Positions 42,063 through 50,481 of a stretch of 64,000 nucleotides of DNA are shown here, in pieces. A program made the translations under genes and the position numbers. Each line of letters begins with the position of its first letter. Position 1 is the stretch's first letter. Origin of the DNA: Bradyrhizobium sp. CIAT3101 (GTDB lineage: Bacteria; Pseudomonadota; Alphaproteobacteria; Rhizobiales; Xanthobacteraceae); NCBI RefSeq assembly GCF_029714945.1, contig NZ_CP121634.1:4361001-4425000 (forward strand), given 5' to 3'. The notes beneath the pieces are model-generated. The model had not been told where the DNA came from. It did not search any database and was given only the letters and a program-made list of their open reading frames with translations.

Positions 42063-42911
42063 ATGAAATTCGCAAGTTTTATCATCGACAACGCCGCCTC
42101 ATGGGGCCTGGTGGAGGGCGACAGCGTGGCCGATCTCGGCGCTGCTCTCAGGGATCGCTACCCCGACCTGAAATCGGCGATCGCAGCAGGCGCGCTGGCT
42201 GAGGCCGCAAAATCCGCCGCCGGCGCCAAGCGCCATCCGCTGTCGAAGATCAAATTCCTGCCGGTGATCCCGAACCCGGACAAGATCCTCTGCATCGGGC
42301 TGAACTACGAGAACCATCGCAAGGAGACCGGCCGCACGGAGGTCGAGAACCCCACCGTGTTCGGCCGCTTCGCCAACAGCCAGACCGGTCATCTCACCGA
42401 CATCATTCGCCCGAAGGTTTCGACCCATCTCGATTTCGAGGGCGAGCTCGCCGTCGTGATCGGCAAGCCCGGCCGCTACATTTCCCGCAGCGAAGCCTGG
42501 GGGCATATCGCCGGCTATGCCTGCTACAACGAGGGCAGCGTCCGCGACTATCAGCGCCACACCCACCAGTTCACGCCGGGCAAGAATTTTCCCGCGACCG
42601 GCGGCTTCGGCCCTTATCTGGTCACGCCCGACGAGGTCGGCGATGTCGGCCCGCTGCGCTTGCAGACCCGGCTCAACGGCGAGGTGGTGCAGGACACCAC
42701 GATCGACCAGATGATCTTCGATATCCCGCGTCAGATCGACTATTGCTCGCAGTTCACCCGGCTCGAGCCCGGCGACGTCATCGCCACCGGCACGCCGGGC
42801 GGCGTCGGCTCGAGACGCACCCCGCCGCTCTGGATGAAGGCGGGCGATGTCGTCGAGGTCGAGATCGACAAGGTCGGCCTGTTGCGTAACGGGATTGCCG
42901 ACGAAGCCTGA
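42063..42911 (+). CDS. Fumarylacetoacetate hydrolase-family protein
   Basis: A 282-residue FAH-family enzyme. Core segments: KILCIGLNYENHRKETGR, DFEGELAVVIGKPGRYI, YACYNEGSVRDYQRHTHQF, KNFPATGGFGPYLVT and DVIATGTPGGVG. The Glu residues of FEGE and the Glu/Asp of NEGSVRD are expected metal ligands. In a meta-cleavage cluster such a protein can act as C-C hydrolase, hydratase or decarboxylase on the ring-opened product. The start at 42063 (MKFASFIIDN) fits the family; it overlaps the next gene by one base. Confidence 0.9.
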   Translation: MKFASFIIDNAASWGLVEGDSVADLGAALRDRYPDLKSAIAAGALAEAAKSAAGAKRHPLSKIKFLPVIPNPDKILCIGLNYENHRKETGRTEVENPTVFGRFANSQTGHLTDIIRPKVSTHLDFEGELAVVIGKPGRYISRSEAWGHIAGYACYNEGSVRDYQRHTHQFTPGKNFPATGGFGPYLVTPDEVGDVGPLRLQTRLNGEVVQDTTIDQMIFDIPRQIDYCSQFTRLEPGDVIATGTPGGVGSRRTPPLWMKAGDVVEVEIDKVGLLRNGIADEA

Positions 42912-43465
42912 TGCCTTCTCACGAGACGACGGCCTATGCGCCGCTGCTGCGCAGGATTCACTGGGCAACAGCGGTGCTCTTCATCATCGCCATGCTGATC
43001 GGATTCTATTGCGGTCTCCAGCCGCCGGGCACCTCGCCGCGCCGTGAGCTCCTCGAGGTGCACAAATCGCTCGGCATGACGCTGCTGTTCCTGTCGCTGC
43101 TGCGGCTGATGGTGCGGGCGGCGACCAGGGTGCCGCCCGAGCCGGCGTCATTCGGTGCGCTGGTGCGGTTCGCCGCGCGGATCAATCATGTCGCGCTCTA
43201 CCTCATCCTGTTCGCGATGCCGCTGACCGGCTACGCGTTCTCTTCTGCTGGCGGCTATTCGCTGAAATATTTCTGGACGTTCAGCTGGCCGCGTCTGGTG
43301 GCCGACAGTCCGCAGATCGCCCATGCCGGCGAGGTCGCGCATGACACGCTGGCCTATGCCGTCTATGCCGTCGTGGCCCTGCACGTCGCGGCGACCTTCT
43401 GGCATGCGCTGGTGATGCGCGATGGAACGCTGGCGCGGATGTGGCCGCGATCGGGGAATCGCTAG
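42911..43465 (+). CDS. Cytochrome b561-like membrane protein
   Basis: A 184-residue four-helix membrane cytochrome. Candidate heme His are in RRIHWATAV (helix 1), LEVHKSLGM (helix 2), RINHVALYLI (helix 3) and VVALHVAATFWHAL (helix 4). Such proteins pass electrons from the quinone pool, for example to superoxide or a periplasmic partner. The ATG shares one base with the FAH stop (TGATG), placing it at the end of the catabolic transcript; its role there is not clear. Confidence 0.88.
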   Translation: MPSHETTAYAPLLRRIHWATAVLFIIAMLIGFYCGLQPPGTSPRRELLEVHKSLGMTLLFLSLLRLMVRAATRVPPEPASFGALVRFAARINHVALYLILFAMPLTGYAFSSAGGYSLKYFWTFSWPRLVADSPQIAHAGEVAHDTLAYAVYAVVALHVAATFWHALVMRDGTLARMWPRSGNR

Positions 43466-43552
43466 AGCCAGACCGCTGACGGTGCTCAGCCACCGGAACG
43501 ATTGACCCCCGATAATCATTGGAAGGAGCGGGCAGGAACGGAGTCCTATGGA

Positions 43553-43810
43553 ATGGGTATGCTCGATCCTGGCCGGTTTCTGGTGTCGTGCTCGCATTGC
43601 GAGGCCTGGCCGATGGCGGCCAATGTCAAACGTGCGAGCTGGTCGGCGCAGCCGCACGAGATCCGCTTCGTCTGCCCGCGCTGCCGCCGCGAGGAGACCG
43701 CGATCGTCTCGGCGTCCGGGCAACTGCTACCGATCAAACGCGTCGACGTTCCCCCGCATGAGGTGACGGCGGCGTGGGCGCAGGCCCAGCGCCCACGCGG
43801 GCGGTCCTGA
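43553..43810 (+). CDS. Small zinc-ribbon-like protein
   Basis: An 85-residue protein with CSHC and, after a spacer, CPRC, a two-knuckle zinc ribbon (FLVSCSHCEAWPM ... FVCPRCRREETAIV). A GGAG nine bases ahead supports the ATG at 43553; TTG 43502 is the alternative start in the same frame. I do not know the function. It is distinct in cysteine spacing from the three-gene family at 31-32 kb. Confidence 0.65.
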   Translation: MGMLDPGRFLVSCSHCEAWPMAANVKRASWSAQPHEIRFVCPRCRREETAIVSASGQLLPIKRVDVPPHEVTAAWAQAQRPRGRS

Positions 43811-43893
43811 GCCACCACATTGCTTGCGCGTTTGGAACCCTGCCGATTCCCGGGCGTTCAGTGGCGGGGTAACAACGTATTGAGGCTGGGCGC

Positions 43894-44115
43894 ATGATCA
43901 GCGAGCATTTCGACACCCGCACACGGATCAACATGAAGCTGGCGCTGGACCGGGTCTGCCGCCATCGCCCCGATGGCGAGGACCACGGCTTCCGCAGGTC
44001 GGTCGCCGAAAACATCATCCGCTGCGCGTTGACCGGCCGCACCGGCATCGGCCAGCTCGTCGATGCCGGCGAGCGCGCCATGATCAGGACGCGCGCGGAG
44101 CGGGAGCCGGCCTGA
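43894..44115 (+). CDS. Small hypothetical protein
   Basis: A 73-residue Arg-rich protein (MISEHFDTRTRINMKLALDR, ENIIRCALTGRTGIGQLVDAG). No signal or membrane segment and no recognised family. Probably cytosolic and helical. The coding call rests on the frame staying open with good codon use and a start near a GGCTGGG stretch. Confidence 0.55.
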   Translation: MISEHFDTRTRINMKLALDRVCRHRPDGEDHGFRRSVAENIIRCALTGRTGIGQLVDAGERAMIRTRAEREPA

Positions 44116-44166
44116 TTGCGATCTGGCCGAATTCGTCGACAGCTGTGGTAGGGTCGCCGCCGGGAG

Positions 44167-44490
44167 ATGACCGATGGTGCTCACGGGGCGCGCGACAGCT
44201 TGAGCAACGAAGTGCATTGGCGCGACGACATCGCCTCGCTGGTGTTTCCCGTCACCGGCCACGGCGCGATCTGCGCCGTGCATCGGGGCGCCTTCCGGAC
44301 CTTGTTGGGCACTGAGCCGACCCCCGAGGCCTGCCTCGGCTATTTCCGGCGCTCTGAGGCTGCCTTTCGGGCCGCAGCCTCCGCCAAGATCGCCCGGAAG
44401 GGCATTTTGCCTGGGACAAGCTTGCATCTTACCAGTCGCGACGTCGCCCGGAAGCTGCTAGAAGAGCCGCAAATCGCCAATGGAGAATAG
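44167..44490 (+). CDS. Hypothetical protein upstream of cbtB
   Basis: A 107-residue protein (HWRDDIASLVFPVTGHGAICA, RGAFRTLLGTEPTPEACLGY) of no recognised family; the length, lack of signal and aromatic core suggest a small globular cytosolic protein. The stop is three bases before the cbtB start, so the two are in one transcript. The start is uncertain: the GGGAG directly abuts the ATG at 44167. Confidence 0.6.
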   Translation: MTDGAHGARDSLSNEVHWRDDIASLVFPVTGHGAICAVHRGAFRTLLGTEPTPEACLGYFRRSEAAFRAAASAKIARKGILPGTSLHLTSRDVARKLLEEPQIANGE

Positions 44491-44493
44491 ACC

Positions 44494-44703
44494 ATGAGCC
44501 CGTCTCAGCTCACGACCGCCCAGCTCGCCAACGCCCAGACCACGCTTCCGGTCGCCGCCGGGCAGGTGGGACGGCTGTCGCAGGCCGTGATGGCCATGGT
44601 GCTCGGCGTGTTCGTCGTCGGCATGGTCGGCTTCTCCCACATCGACGTCGTCCACAACGCGGCGCACGACGTGCGTCACTCGAACGCGTTCCCCTGCCAC
44701 TAA
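44494..44703 (+). CDS. cbtB: Cobalt transporter subunit CbtB
   Basis: A 69-residue membrane protein with one helix (about 28-50, AVMAMVLGVFVVGMVGF) and the CbtB-type His-rich tail (HIDVVHNAAHDVRH ... PCH). CbtB and CbtA form a predicted cobalt uptake system linked to B12 synthesis. GGAG precedes the ATG; cbtA follows after ten bases. Unlike many cbtBA operons, no cobalamin riboswitch is seen upstream. Confidence 0.88.
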   Translation: MSPSQLTTAQLANAQTTLPVAAGQVGRLSQAVMAMVLGVFVVGMVGFSHIDVVHNAAHDVRHSNAFPCH

Positions 44704-44713
44704 CCGGGGTGGC

Positions 44714-45508
44714 ATGAGCACGTTTCGCGCGATCGTCTTCGCGTCGGTCATTTCAGGTTTCATCGTCGGTCTCATCGTCACTGTTGTCCAGCAGTTCGGT
44801 ACCGTCCCCCTGATCCTGAAGGCGGAAGTCTTCGAGAAGGCGGCGGAGACGCACCAGCATGACGCTCCGCCCACGGCGCAGCCGGCGGCAGCCGGGCATG
44901 ACCACGCCGCCCACGATCACGGCGACCATGACCATGGCGCCGGCGATCATGATCACGGCGCTGGCGGCCACGACCATGGCGCCGGGGCCTGGGAGCCGCG
45001 CGACGGTTTCGAGCGCAACGCCTATACCGCTGCCGCCAACATCCTGACCGCGATCGGGTTCGCGCTGCTGCTGGCCGGCTTGTTCGCCGTGCGCAGTGGC
45101 GCGACCGGCGCGAGCGTCTCCTGGCATGAAGGCCTGCTCTGGGGGCTGGCGGGCTTTGCCGTCTTCACGCTTGCGCCCGGCCTCGGCCTGCCGCCGGAGC
45201 TGCCGGGCGTACCCGCCGCACCGCTGCTGTCGCGCCAGATCTGGTGGCTGGCCGCCGTGCTCGCGACGGCCGGCGGGCTCGCCATGATCGTCTTCCGCCG
45301 CTCGGTGCCGGCAGCGATCGCCGGCGTGATCCTGCTGACCCTGCCGCATCTGATCGGCGCGCCGGAGCTCGCCAATATCGAGACCAACGTGCCGTCGTCG
45401 TTGACGCATCAGTTCGTCACCGCGGTGACGGTGACGAGCCTGGTGTTCTGGACCTTGCTCGGCGGTCTGACGAGCGCGGTGTTCGCGCGTTTCGATCAGC
45501 GCGTCTAG
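44714..45508 (+). CDS. cbtA: Cobalt transporter subunit CbtA
   Basis: A 264-residue membrane protein with about six membrane segments. Between helix 1 and 2 lies a strongly His-rich loop (about residues 47-92, repeats such as HDHGAGDHDHGAG), suited to gathering cobalt or nickel. Later segments (GLAGFAVFTLAPGLGLPPELPG, AIAGVILLTLPHLIGAP) match the CbtA family. Forms an operon with cbtB. A 40-base piece of this gene (45314-45353) is found again at 50469-50508. Confidence 0.9.
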   Translation: MSTFRAIVFASVISGFIVGLIVTVVQQFGTVPLILKAEVFEKAAETHQHDAPPTAQPAAAGHDHAAHDHGDHDHGAGDHDHGAGGHDHGAGAWEPRDGFERNAYTAAANILTAIGFALLLAGLFAVRSGATGASVSWHEGLLWGLAGFAVFTLAPGLGLPPELPGVPAAPLLSRQIWWLAAVLATAGGLAMIVFRRSVPAAIAGVILLTLPHLIGAPELANIETNVPSSLTHQFVTAVTVTSLVFWTLLGGLTSAVFARFDQRV

Positions 45509-45538
45509 GCTTGTCACTTCAGCCGATTGCAACCGCGC

Positions 45539-46423
45539 TCAGCGCGCGGTCCGGAACGCGAGCTCGCGCAGCCGGGGCAGGGCGGCGTTGCGGTTGTCGC
45601 TGCGCCAGATTGCATGCAGTTCGGCGAAGACGGACGGTCCGAGCCTGATCGGTCGAAACACGACATTGTCGAAGCAGGCATTGCGGGTCTCGTCCGGCAC
45701 GATGGCGACACCAAGGCCCGCGCTGACCAGCGACAGGATCGCCTGTGCCTGGCTCATCGACTGCACCACCTGCGGCCGAACGCCGTTTGCGTCGAACGCT
45801 GCGGTCAATAGTGATCGCATATACGGTCCATCAGGCGAATACATGATGAAGGGCTGGCCCTCGAGATGCGATAGCTCGGGTCGCCGACGCACGGCGAGCG
45901 GATGATCGAGCGGCAGCGCAAGGGCTAGTCCTTCGCGAAAAACGCTCGCGCTCCGGATCGGCTTCTCGGTCTCGATCGGCCGAACCAGCCCGAGATCGAT
46001 CCGCCCTGATCTCAGTGCATCGAGCTGCTGACGCGATGTCAGTTCCTCGAACGTAATTTCGATGTTCGGCAGTTCGGCGCTTACGCGCGTCGCAAGCCAC
46101 GGCAGATAGCCGTAGGTCGTTGCGCCCACGAAGCCGATTGACAGCGCGCCACCGGTGAGTGCCGCGGCCTGCCGCGCGGCTTTCACGGCGTGCTCGCGCT
46201 GCTGAAGCAATGCGCGCGCCTCGGCGAGGAAGGCACGTCCGGCCGCGGTCAGCTTTACCGAGCGGCTGGTGCGCTCGAGCAGGGTGACGCGGAGTGTTGC
46301 CTCCAGCAACTGGATCTGCCGGCTCAGTGGCGGTTGCGTCATGTTCAGCCGTCGGGCCGCGCGGCCGAAATTCAGCTCATCGGCCACCGCCACGAAGGCC
46401 CGCACTTGCCCGAACTCGATCAT
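45539..46423 (-). CDS. LysR-family transcriptional regulator
   Basis: A 294-residue LysR regulator: N-terminal winged helix (FVAVADELNFGRAARRLNMT, QPPLSRQIQLLE) and periplasmic-binding-like effector domain (GALSIGFVGATTYGYLP onward). The start at 46423 (MIEFGQVRAF) fits the family; the ORF extends 36 codons further without homology. It is divergent from the sugar-acid cluster at 46.6-50.4 kb and most likely activates it through the site at 46436-46452. Confidence 0.93.
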   Translation of the reverse strand: MIEFGQVRAFVAVADELNFGRAARRLNMTQPPLSRQIQLLEATLRVTLLERTSRSVKLTAAGRAFLAEARALLQQREHAVKAARQAAALTGGALSIGFVGATTYGYLPWLATRVSAELPNIEITFEELTSRQQLDALRSGRIDLGLVRPIETEKPIRSASVFREGLALALPLDHPLAVRRRPELSHLEGQPFIMYSPDGPYMRSLLTAAFDANGVRPQVVQSMSQAQAILSLVSAGLGVAIVPDETRNACFDNVVFRPIRLGPSVFAELHAIWRSDNRNAALPRLRELAFRTAR

Positions 46424-46435
46424 TGATACCTTTTC

Positions 46436-46452
46436 TGGATCAATTTCATCCA
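46436..46452. promoter_or_regulatory. LysR-type binding site
   Basis: TGGAT-N7-ATCCA, a perfect 5-bp inverted repeat that also fits T-N11-A twice, 13 bases upstream of the lysR start and in the gap shared with the divergent transporter gene. This is the expected form and place of a LysR recognition box. Confidence 0.6.
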
Positions 46453-46581
46453 AAAATGAGCTTAGACCTGAATTGATCGCTGATCTAGCTTTCTCGCGTC
46501 CCCAATGCCGCAGGCGTTCGCGGACATCCACGGTCGCACAAGTCCGACCGGGTCAAACAAAACGGGAAAGGGCGGAGCAGC

Positions 46582-47943
46582 GTGACCACGGATCAAAGGC
46601 CGTCCACACGGACGCATTATCGTTTCGTCACCCTGGCGTTGATCACCATCCTGCTGGCGCTCAGCAGCGGTGACCGCGCCACACTATCGATCGCCGGGCC
46701 CAACATGACGAAGGCGCTCGGGATCACGCCGGTCGAGCTCGGCTGGATGTTCTCGGCCTTTGCCTGGGCCTATGTGCTGGCGCATCTCCCGGCGGGATGG
46801 ATCGCGGATCGCCTTGGTGCCAAGCAGACCATCCTGGGTGGATTGATCCTGTGGTCGCTGGTCACATTCCTGATGAGCTGTGTCGGCTGGGCCAGCTATC
46901 CGTTCCTGGTGATGCTGATCCTGCGATTCATGCTCGGCATCTTCGAGTCACCCGTCGGCCCCGCGGCCGGACGCATCATCGCGGCGTGGTTTCCGTCCGC
47001 CGAGCGCGGCATTGCGGGCGCCATCTTCAACAGCGCGCAATATGTCTCGCTGGTCATCTTTACCCCGTTGATGGGTTTTCTCGATCACCGCTTCGGCTGG
47101 GAGCATATCTTTGGCGTGATGGGTGTGCTCGGCTTCCTGCTCGCCGCGCTCTGGGCGATCGCCTATTATCCGCCGAGCCTTCATCCCAAAATGAATGCCG
47201 CGGAGCTCGATCATCTCCGCGAAGGCGGTGCGCTGGTCGATCTCGGCGGCGCATCGCCGGCGGCGGTCGCCGAGCAGGGGCCGCGCTGGTCCGACCTTGG
47301 CGAACTCTTCAAGAGCCGGATGCTGGTCGGCATCTTCCTCGCGCAATACGGCATCTCGTCGATCACCTGGTTCTTCGTCTCCTGGTTTCCGACTTATCTC
47401 GTCAAGGCGCGTGGCCTGTCGGTGCTCGATGCCAGCCTGATCGCGACCATCCCCGCGATCTGCGGCTTCATCGGCGGTGTCGCGACTGGCTTCTTCACGG
47501 ATTGGCTGTTCAAGCGCACCGGCTCGCTCGGGATCGCGCGCAAGACCCCGATCACGATCGGCCTCGTCATGACCGTGCTGATCATCGGTTGCAACTACAC
47601 GGACTCCACCATCCTGATCACGGTGCTGATGAGCGCGGCGTTCTTCGGCAAGGGCTTTGGCTCACTCGGCTGGACCGTTGTCGCCGACACCGCGCCGAAG
47701 GAAGTGATCGGCCTCACCGGCGGCGTCTTCAACGCGATCGGCAACACCGCCGGAATCGTGACGCCTGTTGCGATTGGTTACATCCTGTCCGCCACCGGAT
47801 CGTTCAACGGTGCACTGCTCTATGTCGGCCTGCATGGGCTGCTCGCCGTGCTCTGCTACTGGGTCATCGTCGGCCCGATCGAGCGCCTCGTCATTCGCGA
47901 AGGCGGCGGCCTGATCCGCGCCGCGCCGCAAGCCGCCGAATAA
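46582..47943 (+). CDS. MFS transporter, ACS family (sugar-acid type)
   Basis: A 453-residue permease of the anion:cation symporter family, which includes GudP and GarP for glucarate/galactarate. The opening (LALSSGDRATLSIAGPNMTKA), LGWMFSAFAWAYVLAHLPAGWIADRLG and LRFMLGIFESPVGPAAGRI fit this group. It starts at GTG 46582 with GGGCGGAG upstream. The dehydratase gene follows 38 bases later, so uptake of the acid sugar is the likely job. Confidence 0.92.
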   Translation: MTTDQRPSTRTHYRFVTLALITILLALSSGDRATLSIAGPNMTKALGITPVELGWMFSAFAWAYVLAHLPAGWIADRLGAKQTILGGLILWSLVTFLMSCVGWASYPFLVMLILRFMLGIFESPVGPAAGRIIAAWFPSAERGIAGAIFNSAQYVSLVIFTPLMGFLDHRFGWEHIFGVMGVLGFLLAALWAIAYYPPSLHPKMNAAELDHLREGGALVDLGGASPAAVAEQGPRWSDLGELFKSRMLVGIFLAQYGISSITWFFVSWFPTYLVKARGLSVLDASLIATIPAICGFIGGVATGFFTDWLFKRTGSLGIARKTPITIGLVMTVLIIGCNYTDSTILITVLMSAAFFGKGFGSLGWTVVADTAPKEVIGLTGGVFNAIGNTAGIVTPVAIGYILSATGSFNGALLYVGLHGLLAVLCYWVIVGPIERLVIREGGGLIRAAPQAAE

Positions 47944-47981
47944 GCCTCATCAACCCGAAATTCCATTCACAGGAGACCATC

Positions 47982-49181
47982 ATGAACGTCCATACGCCCG
48001 GCAATCCTCGCATCATCGCCAACCCGCTCGCCGCAGGCCTTGCCGCCGGCGAAGCCACCACCGACCGGATCGCCTGGGTTCGCACCTCGCTCGTCTTCCT
48101 GCCGCTGGCGCAAGCCATCAGCGATGCCAAGGTTCTCACCGGCCGGCAGAAGCCGCTCACCGAGATCGCCTTCCTGTTTGCGGAGATCGAGACCGAGAAC
48201 GGTCACAGCGGCATCGGCTACAGCTATTCCAAGCGCGCCGGCGGTCCCGGCCAGTTCGCGCATGCCAAGGAGATCGCCGGCGAGTTGATCGGCGAGGACC
48301 CGAGCGACATTGCGCGGCTCTGGGACAAGCTGGTCTGGGCCGGCGCCTCGGTCGGCCGCAGCGGCATGTCCACGCAGGCGATCGCAGCCTTCGACATCGC
48401 GCTGTGGGATCTCAAGGCCAAGCGCGCAAAACTGCCGCTGGCAAAGCTGCTGGGTGGCCATCGCGATTCCGTGCGCTGCTACAACACGTCGGGCGGCTAT
48501 CTCTCGATGCCGATCGAGGAGGTGAAGGAGCGTGTCTCCATGGCGCTCGACAAGGGCATCGGCGCCATCAAGCTGAAGGTCGGCCAGCCCGATCCGATGG
48601 TGGACCTCAAGCGGATTGAAGCGGTTCGCAACCATATCGGCGACGTTCCCCTGGCGATCGACGCCAACCAGCAATGGGATCGCACCACGGCTCTGCGCTT
48701 CGGCCGCATCGCCGAGCAGTTCAACCTGACCTGGATCGAGGAGCCGCTCGATGCCTATGATTACGAAGGCCACGCGGCGCTCGCCGCCGAGCTCGCAACC
48801 CCGATCGCGACCGGCGAGATGCTGACCAGCGTCGACGAGCATTACGAGCTCATCCGCAACAACTCGGTCGATTTCATCCAGCCCGATGCACCGCGCGTCG
48901 GCGGTATCACGCCGTTCCTCAAGATCCTCGCGCTTGCCGACCACAAGAAGCTTCAGCTCGCGCCGCACTACTGCATGGAGATCCATCTGCACTTGACGGC
49001 TGCCTACGCGCGCGAGCCCTGGGTCGAGCATTTCGAGTGGTCGGAAGCGATGTTCAACGAGAAGCTGGAGGTCGTGAACGGTCGCATGATCGTGCCAAAC
49101 CGGCCCGGCCTCGGCTTCAGCCTGTCGGAGCAGGGGCGGGCCTGGACCCGCGACGTCCACGAAGTCGGAAAGCGCCCCTGA
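47982..49181 (+). CDS. Enolase-superfamily acid-sugar dehydratase (galactarate/talarate type)
   Basis: A 399-residue mandelate-racemase-subgroup enzyme. The base motif KLKVG gives Lys197-x-Lys199; AIDANQQW, WIEEPLDAYD and ATGEMLTS hold the three acidic metal ligands; the second base is His329 in LAPHYCMEIHLH. This K-x-K/His set and the overall sequence resemble L-talarate/galactarate dehydratase, which also epimerises the two. AGGAG precedes the ATG. The product would be a 2-keto-3-deoxy-aldarate, for which the next gene may be the lyase. Specificity is inferred. Confidence 0.88.
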   Translation: MNVHTPGNPRIIANPLAAGLAAGEATTDRIAWVRTSLVFLPLAQAISDAKVLTGRQKPLTEIAFLFAEIETENGHSGIGYSYSKRAGGPGQFAHAKEIAGELIGEDPSDIARLWDKLVWAGASVGRSGMSTQAIAAFDIALWDLKAKRAKLPLAKLLGGHRDSVRCYNTSGGYLSMPIEEVKERVSMALDKGIGAIKLKVGQPDPMVDLKRIEAVRNHIGDVPLAIDANQQWDRTTALRFGRIAEQFNLTWIEEPLDAYDYEGHAALAAELATPIATGEMLTSVDEHYELIRNNSVDFIQPDAPRVGGITPFLKILALADHKKLQLAPHYCMEIHLHLTAAYAREPWVEHFEWSEAMFNEKLEVVNGRMIVPNRPGLGFSLSEQGRAWTRDVHEVGKRP

Positions 49182-49194
49182 CGGAGGAAACGCC

Positions 49195-49974
49195 ATGTAC
49201 GAGCCGAAGGCAAAACTTCAACCCCTCGATCCCTCCGTCATCCAGCGATTGAAGGATGTCTCCTCGGGATCGCTGACCACCGAGCTGTTCAAGAAAGGCC
49301 TGCGCCAGTGCTTCCTGGTCGGGTTGGTGCCGATGAACAAGGACGCGGTCCGATTTGCCGGCGAAGCCTTCACCATGCGCATGATTCCGGCGCGCGAAGA
49401 TCTCGACACCATCGAGACGCTCACGCCGCATCCGAACGCAGACAATCTGCAATGGGAAGCGGTCGAGAACATTCCGCCGGGCCATGTGCTGGTGATCGAC
49501 AGCCGCAACGATCCGCGTGCGGCATCGGCAGGGGCCATGCTGCCGACGCGTATGAAGGTGCGCGGTGCGGCCGCGATCGTCACTGACGGCGCATTTCGTG
49601 ACGGCCAGGAACTGGCGCAGCTCGATTTCCCGGCCTATGCGCGGCAGGTCACGGCCTCGACGCGGTTGTCCTATCATCGCGTCGCGGACCTCAATGTCCC
49701 GATCGCCTGCGCTGACGTCGCGGTCTATCCCGGCGACATCATCGTCGGCGATGGTGACGGCGTCACTGTCGTGCCGCGGCATCTGGCGGCCGAGATGGCC
49801 GATCTCTGCGAGCGGCGCGACCAGCTGGAGAAGTACTTGTCGTATCGCATCGGTGCTGGCGAGCCGCTCTATGGCGTCTACCCGCCGACGCCCTCCGTGC
49901 GCGCCGATTTCGAGGCCTGGAAGAAGGCCGGCGCCGATCCGGCGCGAGCGACGACCATTCGGGCAGGAGCATGA
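49195..49974 (+). CDS. RraA-fold protein, possible keto-acid aldolase
   Basis: A 259-residue protein with the RraA/HMG-aldolase fold: GSLTTELFKKGLRQCF, GHVLVIDSRNDPRAASAGAML, KVRGAAAIVTDGAFRD and VYPGDIIVGDGDGVTVVPRH. The Asp in DGAFRD and nearby Arg match the catalytic Arg/metal Asp of the aldolase subgroup. Although annotated in many genomes as RNase E regulator, its place right after an acid-sugar dehydratase suggests it cleaves the keto-deoxy-aldarate. The C-terminal stretch (PPTPSVRADFEAWKKAG) is longer than in RraA itself. Confidence 0.82.
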   Translation: MYEPKAKLQPLDPSVIQRLKDVSSGSLTTELFKKGLRQCFLVGLVPMNKDAVRFAGEAFTMRMIPAREDLDTIETLTPHPNADNLQWEAVENIPPGHVLVIDSRNDPRAASAGAMLPTRMKVRGAAAIVTDGAFRDGQELAQLDFPAYARQVTASTRLSYHRVADLNVPIACADVAVYPGDIIVGDGDGVTVVPRHLAAEMADLCERRDQLEKYLSYRIGAGEPLYGVYPPTPSVRADFEAWKKAGADPARATTIRAGA

Positions 49975-49975
49975 G

Positions 49976-50425
49976 ATGAGCAAGACATCACCCGCCGCCA
50001 TGGAGGCGACCATCCGTCGCTATTTCGAGGCCTGCAACGCCGCAGACCACGATGCCCTGATGTCGTGCTTCACCGCAGACGCCGTGCACTACTTTCCACC
50101 CGGCCTGCCGGACATTCCATGGCGCGGCGCCGAGACGATCGCGCACAAATGGATATGGTGTGTCGAAAACCTCGGCTCGCAATGGACCATCGAAAAGATC
50201 CTGTGCTCGTCGACGGCACCCGAAGCCGTGATCGAATGGACCCATTGGAAGCGCAAGCAGGGCACCGCGCTTCGTGGTGACGAATGGTACGTTTTCGACA
50301 CGGAGAGCGGACGCATCAAGGAGATCCGGGCCTACTACGCCGCGCCCGCAGATCCTTCGGTTCGGATCTGCGAGCTCGTGGCGTTCGACTATGAGAAGCG
50401 GGGTTATCACCTCTCGCACAAATAG
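49976..50425 (+). CDS. SnoaL/NTF2-like small protein
   Basis: A 149-residue protein with the nuclear-transport-factor-2-like cone fold: opening TIRRYFEACNAADHDALMSCFTADAVHYFPPG, GAETIAHKW and a C-terminal strand region (RGDEWYVFDTESGRIKEIRAYY). The family includes isomerases, aldolases and lactone-active enzymes, so it may handle an intermediate (lactone or keto acid) of the sugar-acid pathway. It starts one base after the RraA-like stop. Exact role unknown. Confidence 0.82.
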   Translation: MSKTSPAAMEATIRRYFEACNAADHDALMSCFTADAVHYFPPGLPDIPWRGAETIAHKWIWCVENLGSQWTIEKILCSSTAPEAVIEWTHWKRKQGTALRGDEWYVFDTESGRIKEIRAYYAAPADPSVRICELVAFDYEKRGYHLSHK

Positions 50426-50438
50426 CGCTTACTGTCTC

Positions 50439-50481
50439 GCGCCCACCAATCGCTCGCGAACCATCCGTGCGATCGCCGGCG
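50439..50481. repeat. Direct repeat, left copy (matches 53568-53610)
   Basis: A 43-base stretch identical at 41 positions to 53568-53610, in the same orientation. The right copy forms the 3' end of the Cj0069-family gene; the left one stands alone between the SnoaL-like gene and the TonB receptor. The two copies bracket the receptor/riboswitch unit, like the ends of an inserted or recombined segment. Confidence 0.85.

Noticed and set aside
43811..44493. Cobalamin riboswitch before cbtB
   Set aside because: Expected by analogy with other cbtBA operons, but none of the conserved blocks (CCCGCAACTG, GACCCGCGAG) is present on either strand.
46797..47981. Upstream half of a 794-residue frame leading into the dehydratase
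   Set aside because: It is a shadow of the MFS gene; the dehydratase begins at the ATG 47982 with its own AGGAG.
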